A stretch of DNA of 64,000 nt. Origin: Diplonema japonicum. Its lineage: Eukaryota > Euglenozoa > Diplonemea > Diplonemida > Diplonemidae. The DNA is taken from NCBI GenBank assembly GCA_964019335.1, contig OZ025676.1:372001-436000 (forward strand). Reading direction: 5' to 3'. Under the pieces are notes generated by a model that saw only the letters and a list, made by a program, of their open reading frames with translations, was not told the DNA's origin and did not search any database. Made by a program: the position numbers and the translations under genes. Shown one piece after another: positions 31,422-40,432 of the stretch; within the stretch, counting starts at the first letter, position 1, and each line of letters starts with the position of its first letter.

Positions 31422-31850
31422 TTATTTCCCCTGGAGCTCGCCACGGATGCGCCTGGCGATGTTGAGGTCAAGGTGGTTGAGGGTCTGCTTCTTCCTGTGG
31501 ATCTGCATCATGACAGCCGCCTGGAAGAGCCCGACCATGTAGCTCTCTGTCGCCTCCTGCACCGCCTCCAGAGCAGACGGCTTGAAGGACAACCCCGTCT
31601 TGTAGTTGTTCATGGTCTCCCTCACCAGCCTCTGGAAGGGTGCCTTCTGCAGCAGAAGCTTCGAGGTCTTCTGCAGTTTGAAGATCTCACGCAGGGCAAC
31701 GGTTCCAGGCCTCCACCTCCTCTTCCCCTCGCTGCTCTCCTCCTTCTTGCTCTTCTTCGACTTCTTCTCCTTCTTCGTCTTCCTGCTCTTCTTCGTCACC
31801 TCTCCTGCGGGAGGCCTCCCACCAGTCGACTTCAGGGAAGAGCGCGGCAT
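31422..31850 (-). CDS. histone H3, copy A
   Basis: A 142-residue divergent H3. The core is secure: RRWRPGTVALREI, LLLQKAPFQRLVRE, ALEAVQEATESYMVGLF and the C-terminal NIARRIRGEL. RRWRPG and LLLQKAPF are the forms found in euglenozoan H3. The tail is unusual: MPRSSLKSTGGRPP keeps the K9-S10-T11-G12-G13 block but not the ARTKQTAR start, so no clear K4 equivalent exists, and a 20-residue Lys/Ser/Glu stretch is inserted before the core. The start at 31850 is the first ATG next to the core; upstream codons are low complexity. No introns. Three more near-identical copies lie at 50.2, 53.6 and 61.8 kb, all with the same downstream flank GAGTGCTTGC on the plus strand. Confidence 0.95.
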   Translation of the reverse strand: MPRSSLKSTGGRPPAGEVTKKSRKTKKEKKSKKSKKEESSEGKRRWRPGTVALREIFKLQKTSKLLLQKAPFQRLVRETMNNYKTGLSFKPSALEAVQEATESYMVGLFQAAVMMQIHRKKQTLNHLDLNIARRIRGELQGK

Positions 31851-32169
31851 TTTCTTTGGTTTTGTGTTTTGAAAAAACTGTGCACGCGGGTGAAGGGGAT
31901 ACAAAGACAAGAAGAAAAAAGAAAAGGAAATAAAAAAAGGGAAGATAAAAAAAATAGAAAAACAGAGAGATACAAAAGAGAAAAAAAGGGGAAACAAAGG
32001 GAAAAGGGAGGGGGGGTACGGTGCTCAGCGACACCACCTGCCCGGGGGAGGGCAAGTGAAAGGGATGAAAAAAAAAAAAAAAACTCACAACATCAACAAC
32101 AAGAAGAAGAAGAAAAGAGATAGAAATACATCAAAAGGGGAGGAACGAGGAGGAAGAATGGCAACGTTT

Positions 32170-32673
32170 CTATTTGCTGCTCTTCTTCTCCTTCTTGTCC
32201 TTCTTTTCCTTCTTGTCCTTTTTGGCCTTCTTGCTCGCCTTCTCGTCAGAGTCAACAGGCTCCTTCTTCTTCTTCATCACTGCGTTGTGGACGTGCTTCA
32301 CCACACCGCCGCCCGCGATCGTGACCTGCGACAGGAGCTGGCTGAGGTCCTCGTCTTGCCTCACCGCGAGGCAGATGTGGCGGGGCTTGATTTTGTGCTG
32401 CACCTCATATTCCTCGTCGCCCTCCCTGCTCTTGCACATCTTCCACGCGCTCTTCCCCGCCAGGGTCAGCAGCTCTGACGTGCAGTACTCCATCACCGCC
32501 GTCAGGAAGACAGCAGCAGGCGCGCTCACCCTCTTCGCGAAACGGCCCTTCTTCAGGCTGCTCCCCACCCTACCCACAGGGAAGGTCAGCCCAGACCTCT
32601 GCGACTTCGACACATTCTTCTGTCCCTTCTTCGCTCCCCTCTTCTTCGGGCTGGTCTTAGTCTGGGTAACCAT
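32170..32673 (-). CDS. histone H2A
   Basis: A 167-residue H2A, longer than the usual 130 or so. Core motifs are SGLTFPVGRVGSSLKKG, RVSAPAAVFLTAVMEYCTSELL (family: GAPVYLAAVLEYLTAEIL), IKPRHICLAVRQDEDLSQLL and IAGGGVVKHVH. Between the second and third helices LAGKSAWKMCKSREGDEEYE is longer than normal. The C-terminus is a long Lys-rich tail (KKAKKDKKEKKDKKEKK) with no SQ(E/D) motif, so it is not H2A.X-like. The start MVTQTKT at 32673 follows a (CAA)n-rich 5' leader. It lies between H3 and H2B on the same strand; this is the only H2A in the window. Confidence 0.92.
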   Translation of the reverse strand: MVTQTKTSPKKRGAKKGQKNVSKSQRSGLTFPVGRVGSSLKKGRFAKRVSAPAAVFLTAVMEYCTSELLTLAGKSAWKMCKSREGDEEYEVQHKIKPRHICLAVRQDEDLSQLLSQVTIAGGGVVKHVHNAVMKKKKEPVDSDEKASKKAKKDKKEKKDKKEKKSSK

Positions 32674-32952
32674 TTTGTTGTTGTTGTTGTTGTTGTTAGT
32701 GTGGTGGTTTAGGTTCACTGTGGTGTTGCTATTTTTTTTTTCTTTTCCGTTGCTTACAAATAAATGAAAGGAAAAAAAAAAAGAAACAAAGAGGGAGAAC
32801 AACAGTGGTTATCGCCACCACGCTTCTTCATCTTGAAGAAACGTTGTAGAAAAAAAAAAAAAAAAAAGAAAAGAAAAAAAAAAAAATACTACACAACAAC
32901 AAAGAAAGTGAAAAAGAAGGGGGTGAATAGGATGGGGGGTACTCGGGCCTTA

Positions 32953-33390
32953 TCAGTTCTTCTTCTTGGACTTCTTCGGCTTGGTCACATCACCACCACC
33001 GAAGGTCCCGACAGCGCTGGCACCGGCAGCAAGGGCGTGGGTCGCGAGCTCCTTGGGAAGCTGCAGCTTCACCGCCGCCATGACAGCCTTGGAGCTCAAG
33101 GTCTTCACCTGTGCGTGTGTGGTGAGGCGCCCCGCCTCCCCAGCGAGCCTGTCGAACAGGTCCACCACGAAGGAGTTCACGATCGCCATCCCCTTGGCCG
33201 TGATCTGCACCTTGTTGCCCTTTTTGTCCTGCGTCCTCATCAGCCTGTGGATGTACGTGTTGTAGCTCGCGTAGCTCGACTTCTTCCTCCTCTTCTCACC
33301 GTCATCCTCCTTCTTCACCTTCTTCACCTTCTCCTTCTTGTCCTTCTTCGACTTTCCCCTCTTTGCAACGGGCGACGACTTGGGCGACAT
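32953..33390 (-). CDS. histone H2B
   Basis: A 145-residue H2B. The basic N-terminal tail (about 45 residues of KKDKKEK type) is followed by SSYASYNTYIHRLMRTQ, which aligns with the ESYSIYIYKVLKQVH region of H2B, then ITAKGMAIVNSFVVDLFDRLAGEAGRL (family: [25 protein letters not shown]) and the last helix KAVMAAVKLQLPKELATHALAAGASAV. The tail after the core is longer than usual and ends KPKKSKKKN. No introns. Head-to-tail with H2A and 390 bp from the polyubiquitin gene. Confidence 0.93.
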   Translation of the reverse strand: MSPKSSPVAKRGKSKKDKKEKVKKVKKEDDGEKRRKKSSYASYNTYIHRLMRTQDKKGNKVQITAKGMAIVNSFVVDLFDRLAGEAGRLTTHAQVKTLSSKAVMAAVKLQLPKELATHALAAGASAVGTFGGGDVTKPKKSKKKN

Positions 33391-33779
33391 CTTGTCTTTT
33401 TGTGTTGTGGGTATTTTTTTTTTTTGCTAGCTGTTCGTGTGTTGTGTGTTCAGAGCAGTCGAAGCACGTGGGGGAGCAGCCTGGCACAATAACTAAGGTG
33501 TTATAAAAAGGAAAACGGGGGGGCTGGGGGGCAAAGTAAAGACAGAAAATAAAAGGTGGGTTTAAAAAAAATTGGAAAACAGGTGTTAAAAATGGGGAAA
33601 TATTTCAGAGACCAGACCTCACCCCTTTCCTGCAAAGCTCATGAGTCCACAAAGAGAGCTAGCCAGAGAAGACACAACAACAGGGAGGGGCAAAGGGAAG
33701 TCGGGATAAAGGTTAGAAGTGAAGTGTGGAATAAAAAAAAATTATCTCTCAACACCTCCCAGGTGTTTTTCAACATTGT

Positions 33780-34905
<1,126 letters not shown>

Positions 34906-35055
34906 TCGCTTTAGAGATCCGTTCAAGAAGAAAAAAAAGAAAGTGCAAATGAGCTGGATATTTCATTGATCGTATCGTCCGCTAAAAATTTTATTTCTTT
35001 TTCCCCTCTCTCTTTATTCTTTTTACGAGGGGGTTGCAGAATTGAACATGCGGTG

Positions 35056-35094
35056 TCATCATGCTAAAGGGCTACCGTTGGACAATTTCTTCCA
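35056..35094. repeat. ubiquitin-linked repeat, 3' module alone
   Basis: A 39-bp repeat of the 3' module of the neighbouring element (TCATCATGCTAAAGG to TTTCTTCCA), again directly followed by a T run. It shows that the 3' half can move or be duplicated separately from the 5' half. Confidence 0.7.
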
Positions 35095-35585
35095 TTTTTT
35101 TTTTTTTTCCAGTTTCTTCACTTTAAAGAATAAGCGAATTAGAAGGGAGAAAGGGAAGAAGGGTTTATCAAAAGTAAGCCAATGTTCCTACCTTTTTAGG
35201 ACTTTATATGGTACGGAAAATGATATTAAAGTCCAGATAACGGTAAGTGAATAGTGTTGTATTCTTCTTAGATAAGTTCAATTGGGGGTTACAAGAGGTG
35301 ACGGGGCCGATCCCTCCTTCATCTCTTGCTTCACTTTTCGTCATTTTCTTCACTCATTATTTAAATCGAAAAAAACGGGGGTATTTTGCCCATTTTTGGC
35401 CATCTGAGGCCATTCCGGCCCCTTAAAAGTGGGAATGAGTGCTTTACATCCCCCTTAAAATGCCACGGCGAAATAGCCTCCCCGTATTACCTTCGGAACT
35501 TGCGTGAGAAAAAAAAAAAAAAAAAAAAAGCTGTGAAAGCAGTGAAGAGTGAGTGACTTAAAAGACGAAAGAGTGAATAAAACGA

Positions 35586-35658
35586 TTTACTTGCCGCCAA
35601 ATGAGCCATTATTAACACTCGAGTTAAATAACGGCTCATTATTTGTTGGCAATAAATA
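35586..35658. repeat. imperfect palindrome
   Basis: About 73 bp forming an imperfect inverted repeat around CTCGAG at 35618-35623. The left arm TTGCCGCCAAATGAGCC is answered by GGCTCATTATTTGTTGGCAA on the right. It would form a long hairpin. It could be a small hairpin element or a structured RNA. It lies in a gene-free AT-rich stretch between polyubiquitin gene A and the small membrane-protein gene. Confidence 0.6.
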
Positions 35659-36175
35659 GCTATTTTTTTTTTTCTTCTTCTTCTTTTTTTTTTTTTTTTT
35701 GCTGGCAGTTCAGGTCTATAATATTGGGGGGAAGGGGGGTTTAAAAGGAAGTCTTCTGAAACGCTCCTGAACGAGAATGAAGAAAAAATCAAGTATTAGG
35801 ACATACCCCTTCCCTCACCCCCCCTTAGTTTAATGGTGTCTATACAAGCGTGGAAAAAGAGAGAAACAGAAGGGAGAGGCAAAAAGAAAAAACAAATGTG
35901 TAAAATGAGTATTTTTTCTTCTTTTTTCTTCTATTTTTTTGGGGGAAAAAAAAAAGTGTGGGCAATGCACATGGCCGGACAAAAAAAAAATTGGTCAATT
36001 ATTCGCTTGTCATTGAAATTCCCGAAAATCAAATTAAAAAAATAGCTAAAAAAAATACAGGATGCAACCTTAGGAAGTATCACTAAAAGGGGTGCGGGGC
36101 GACCGAACAATAAAAAAATTAAAAAAATAAAATAAAAAAAAACTCTTACAAGGGTATGCTATGTTTTTGCGCTCA

Positions 36176-36252
36176 CCGGCCGATACCCGTCTGGCCGGGG
36201 CTCAGTACAGCGCAGGGAGTTATTGACGCGCTCCTTTCGCGCTGCTGGTACA
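36176..36252. other. GC-rich double-hairpin island, candidate ncRNA
   Basis: An isolated GC-rich stretch inside poly(A)/poly(T)-rich DNA. The first hairpin has CCGGCC (36176-36181) and GGCCGG (36193-36198) around an 11-nt loop. The second has CAGCGCAGGGAG (36208-36219) pairing with CTCCTT and GCGCTG (36231-36236, 36239-36244) across a 2-nt bulge. No coding potential and no tRNA, snRNA or snoRNA signature could be confirmed on either strand, so the strand and the class of a possible RNA are unknown. Confidence 0.4.
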
Positions 36253-36472
36253 GATCCATCACCCTCCCAAAGAATAATTGACCAAAAGGGCGTCCTGGCC
36301 AAAAAAAGAAAAAAATAATAAATTACCGGATTTTTACGAGGAAAATAGAGTGTTTTTTGTGTTTTTTTTATGGTTCGTTCTGCAGAATTTCTCTCATGTA
36401 TATAAAAAAAAGGCGATGTTTAAGGGCAAATCCCACTCGAGGACCACCCTTGAAAAAAAAAAAAAAGAGACA

Positions 36473-37196
36473 AACAACGTACATGGTAACCAAATAACTT
36501 TTTTCCACTCAAGTCTGTAAGCAGAATTTCCACCACTGTTTACGGTAACCCACAACTTTTTTTCCACTCTCCACGGTAACCTACAACTTTTTTTTCCACT
36601 CAAATGGTTTTTTTGTAAGAATTTTCCACTCTCCACGGTAACCTATTTTTATATCCACTAAACCATGTAAGTAATAAGAACTTTTTTTCCAACGTCCACA
36701 GTGGAGGTCTGTGTGCACTTGGGAAAAACGTGCAGGCACAACCAGGGCTCGGAAAGACACCAAGAATTGGAAGCGAAGTGAGACAGAAGGGAAAAATAAG
36801 TGCAGAACCCTCATTACTCAACTGCGCCACAGCCACAATCACTCTTCGAAGTGCTGTCCCAGTTGAAGCTTAAAAGGTCTTTTTTCCTTTTCTTTTGCGA
36901 TGACATCATGTTTTGCCCCCCTTGCTACATTTCGTACTAAACCCAATGAGGCACAAAGATGTCGGAGGTTACCGTGGACGGTGGAAAAAAAGTTAGTGGT
37001 TGCATAAGGGAAATTGTTGGTGGTTACAGTAAAAGTGGAAAAAAAGTTGTAAGTTACCGTGAACGATGGAAAAAAAGTTGTGGTTACCGTGGACGGTGGA
37101 AAAAAAAGTTGCAGGTTACCGTGGATGGTGGAAAAAAAGTTGGAGGTTTAAGGCGACGGAATGGAAAAAAGTTATTTGGTTACCGTGTACGTTGTT
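36473..37196. mobile_element. fold-back (MITE-like) element with repeated GGTTACCGTGGA motif
   Basis: About 724 bp bounded by inverted ends: AACAACGTACATGGTAACC at the left, and at the right the reverse complement of the same with A changed to G (AACAACGTACACGGTAACC). The inverted similarity continues inwards for about 38 bp. Each arm carries several copies of a motif of the form GGTTACCGTGGACGGTGG plus an A run and GTTG, in opposite orientation in the two arms, so the whole element can fold back on itself. No transposase is present. The flanks are A/T runs, so a target-site duplication cannot be recognised. A non-autonomous DNA element is the most likely reading. Confidence 0.7.
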
Positions 37197-37201
37197 TTTC
37201 C

Positions 37202-37235
<34 letters not shown>

Positions 37236-37244
37236 CCATCACAA

Positions 37245-37856
37245 CTACACAGCGATAATATCCCTGTCTGAGGCAAGGAGCCTCACAGGTTTGTTTGGCC
37301 CCCAGGTGCCTGTAAACTGAACTACCCACTTTGCGGCTTTGGTGTGATTTGTGGAGTGCTCTCGTGATATCACAATCCCGGGCGATCCCAGTGTCACAAT
37401 CGTTTTCTCACCCACATGAAAATCATGAGCTGCGGTAACGAGGGCCCCTGGCCTAAGGGACACGGAGTGGGATACCTTAGCTTCTAGTTCGTCAAGCCGT
37501 GCAAGAAAAGAGGACTCTTTTTTCCTGGCTAGGTTTTTGAGCACTTCATTCTCCTTGTCCAGCGACCTGTTCCGGGCTGCAAGGTCGTGCCTAGGCGGCT
37601 TTGTCATCAACAAAACTATCATAATCATCAGCAACCCACCCAAGAAACCTCCTATGATCGCGGGAGTTGTGCGCTTCCATTCCCTGACCCCGACGCCCTT
37701 CCGCTTCGCAGGCGACCCCTCATCAAAACACCCTGAGCCTGACAAGTCCAATTTTACTACTTTAGGTTGCATCCCCGGAGACGTCAGACTATTGAGATCA
37801 ATGACAACCGGGTGCTCCTGCGGCGTCAGCACTATCTGTTTTGGGGTACGATGCAT
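37245..37856 (-). CDS. single-pass membrane protein, unknown
   Basis: A 203-residue protein with no recognised family. Residues 1-60 are a Pro/Ser-rich, presumably cytoplasmic stretch; a membrane helix spans about 66-84 (AIIGGFLGGLLMIMIVLLM). It is followed by a coiled-coil-like segment (about 91-130) and a beta-rich C-terminus with GEKTIVTLGSPGIVI and WVVQFTGTWGPNKP. No signal peptide precedes the helix, so a type II orientation is the simplest guess. The ATG at 37856 is the first in the frame. It ends 48 bp beyond the fold-back element, which may therefore sit in its 3' flank. Confidence 0.65.
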   Translation of the reverse strand: MHRTPKQIVLTPQEHPVVIDLNSLTSPGMQPKVVKLDLSGSGCFDEGSPAKRKGVGVREWKRTTPAIIGGFLGGLLMIMIVLLMTKPPRHDLAARNRSLDKENEVLKNLARKKESSFLARLDELEAKVSHSVSLRPGALVTAAHDFHVGEKTIVTLGSPGIVISREHSTNHTKAAKWVVQFTGTWGPNKPVRLLASDRDIIAV

Positions 37857-38650
37857 TGGCGCATTTTTTTTTCTCGTCCTTTTTTTTTTCGCACGCAGGT
37901 CTGGTTGTTAAAAGCAATCTGCTTTCCAGGGAAAAAAAAAGAAGAAAGGAGGGAATAAAGAAATCACTATGATGGGGGGGGGGGGGGGGGAGAAATCGTT
38001 TGTATTGAAGGGAATGGGAGAAAGGAACTTCCTTGGGTTGTATTTTCCTTTTTTTTTCTCTTTCTCTTTCTTTTTTTTATTATATTTTCCTCGGATCCTT
38101 TTTTTCCCTTCTCTTATGTTCTACAGTACCTGGTGTTAATGGGGGGGGGGGGGGGGGGGGTAGGGCTTACGCATCAGATCTTTAAGCTATTTTTCTAGAC
38201 ATTCTTACACACGAGTGCCAGACCTAGGACACTCCAAGGAGGAACAGGCAGAACACTTCGCTTTGCGGATCCAAGAGATGACCCATTCCAAAGTAATTTG
38301 TGTGAAGATAAAAAAAAACTCGTATTTTGTTTGTTTAATTGTATTATTGTGTATAGCAACCACAGTTTCTTTCTTTTTTATTTTTTTTTTATTATTTTTT
38401 TTTTTTTCTGCACACAGAGCACGGCTACACTTACTCAGATGAACAGTGCCGTTGTTAGAGCAGACGAATAATCTAAGCCAAAGTAGTACATCAGGTACTT
38501 GTTAAAAAAAAATAATAAGAAAATAAAAAATTAAGACATAAAAAAGACCCCCCCTTTCGTCCCTCTTTTTTTTTCTTCCTTTTTTTAAAAAAGATAAATG
38601 CGTTCCCTCCCCCAAAAAAAATAAAGATACAAAAAAAAATACTCCCAAAC
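37857..38650. other. intergenic, homopolymer-rich
   Basis: No gene is visible. It contains two G runs of about 18-22 (near 37975 and 38140), T/C-rich tracts and A runs. The 5' side of the small membrane-protein gene and the 3' flank of the EF-hand gene lie here. Confidence 0.55.
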
Positions 38651-40336
38651 CTACCGGTCTACCGCCGTTTGAAACTCCGATGTGGAGGCAGCGAAGAAGG
38701 TATTCGGATCGATGTCGAACTCACGTGTTGGGTTGTTGAGCGTTGAAGGTGATTTCAAACTAGTATGATCACCTCCACACGAGGCGAGAGCGGTGACGAG
38801 GTTGCGGCACGCCCTGGTAAGAAGGTGCACGGTGCGGTAGGTGGTGGAAACAGTAGACCCGGTAACAACAAACCCCGACCCCGGCACAGGCATTATAGAA
38901 GTCGAGACCTTTGACGTTCGAACGTCGGGTACTATTGACTGGGCGATATCAAGACCTGCAAGACACACAGGGGTGAAACCCTTTCTCAGCACGCTCACTG
39001 CAATGCAATCCGCACTACTCACTGTCCACACGCACCCTATATCTCTCCGTGCCTCGTGAATCCCCGCATGTCGTGGGACATCGGCCAAGCTCTCTAGTAT
39101 ACCTGATGCCACACAACTTCTAAAATTCACTGCGTAAACAGGGGATACCAAATGTTCGCTGTGCCCCGTCGACATGGTGATGCACGCTCCGAGCTCATCC
39201 CATTTATTCCTCGCTGCGATGCGGCATGCTAAGGCCAGCAGCACTCTGTTCTGCCACATTTGTTTATTCGCGTGTTCCGTGCGCCTTGGCGACGGGGATG
39301 TCGACTTCAACGTTGTCAACAACCTGTCTGCTGTCCCGACCACGTTCTGCATCTCCTGATGGAGGTCCTCTATCGTGGTGTTGTTCCCGTTCCCCACACT
39401 AGGCGACCCTATTGCTAGCGTTGCCGATAGACATGATGAGTCGGATCCACGATGGGCTTGTACCCTGTCCCCAGTCGCAGGTTCTGTCAACGGGGTGTTT
39501 TGTTGCAAGGCTTTTCCAAGCATTTCTTCCAGTTCCATCACCTTGTTCCTCAGCGCGCTCACCTCATCTTTATATGGGATGTTATGGGGAACGTTCGCTA
39601 GGTCTGCGAGGTACATTAACTTCTGCTCCAATTGTCCTCTGTCCGCTACGGGAAGCTTGAGCAGAAGTCCACCGTCGCAGCCTATAGTCCCCTCGTCTTC
39701 GGAATATGTTAGGGTTTTAATGATTTTTGTGGACCCGTCGGGGAATGTGCATTCAAGTCTTTCGTCGCTGTACTGCAGGTGAACCATTGCCTCAGAGATG
39801 CCGTCAATGAAAGTAAAATCGTCAGCAGGGTGCATGATGGTGGAACCGAACTGAGACTTCACCTCTTCCACGTTGTCCAGGGCGTGGCGCACTGCCCTGT
39901 CGTACTTTTCACTGTCAGGCGGGCTTGGTGGCAATCGGAACGATGTTGCCTGCTTCTGTGAGCACGATCTGTGTGCACGCTTGATCTCCTTGTTGACCAC
40001 CTCGTAGTCCCTTTCCAGGTCAGGTCCTTCAATATCGTGTGACGCGTACAGATTCCCCACGTGTTCTATGGTGAGCCCCTTCTCTGGGTCTGCGTTCAAG
40101 TAGTTACACATCCCTTCCCACTCCTCTTGCTTCAGTTCTGTGTGTTCGGTGTCTTTTTGTGCTTTTGATGCTTCCGCAAAGTTCCAATATCCGTTCGCGT
40201 CCGAGTCCCAAAAACTGAACACCCTTTCGATTCTCGGGTCGCCCCTGTTATCATTCAATCTTAACTCCGGTTCCAACCCGCCTACTGAAACACTCCCCCC
40301 CGGGGAACCAAGGCTCTGCAGTTCCATGCCGAACAT
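38651..40336 (-). CDS. EF-hand protein of unknown function
   Basis: A 561-residue soluble protein. A canonical EF-hand loop (DSDANGYWNFAE) lies near residues 44-55, and a weaker partner (NADPEKGLTIEH) about 36 residues later, so one Ca2+-binding pair is likely. A coiled-coil-like segment (DEVSALRNKVMELEEMLGKALQQ) lies near the middle. The C-terminal 200 residues look globular, with alternating hydrophobic segments (for example VRRDIGCVWTVSSADCIAVSVL-like strands) that I could not place in a family. No signal peptide or membrane helix. The start at 40336 (MFGMELQSL) is the first ATG; Met4 is an alternative. Confidence 0.7.
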   Translation of the reverse strand: MFGMELQSLGSPGGSVSVGGLEPELRLNDNRGDPRIERVFSFWDSDANGYWNFAEASKAQKDTEHTELKQEEWEGMCNYLNADPEKGLTIEHVGNLYASHDIEGPDLERDYEVVNKEIKRAHRSCSQKQATSFRLPPSPPDSEKYDRAVRHALDNVEEVKSQFGSTIMHPADDFTFIDGISEAMVHLQYSDERLECTFPDGSTKIIKTLTYSEDEGTIGCDGGLLLKLPVADRGQLEQKLMYLADLANVPHNIPYKDEVSALRNKVMELEEMLGKALQQNTPLTEPATGDRVQAHRGSDSSCLSATLAIGSPSVGNGNNTTIEDLHQEMQNVVGTADRLLTTLKSTSPSPRRTEHANKQMWQNRVLLALACRIAARNKWDELGACITMSTGHSEHLVSPVYAVNFRSCVASGILESLADVPRHAGIHEARRDIGCVWTVSSADCIAVSVLRKGFTPVCLAGLDIAQSIVPDVRTSKVSTSIMPVPGSGFVVTGSTVSTTYRTVHLLTRACRNLVTALASCGGDHTSLKSPSTLNNPTREFDIDPNTFFAASTSEFQTAVDR

Positions 40337-40432
40337 CCTTCACACCCCGCCCACCACCTCCCCCTCCTGCAGATTATAAACTAATTTCTGCCCTTTTATC
40401 TTCTCAAAAAAACGTTCTACTCCCCCTCCTGA

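Noticed and set aside
36960-37195. CRISPR-like spaced direct repeats
   Set aside because: Repeat units vary, spacers are A runs, the organism is a eukaryote, and the inverted second arm shows it is one end of a fold-back element.
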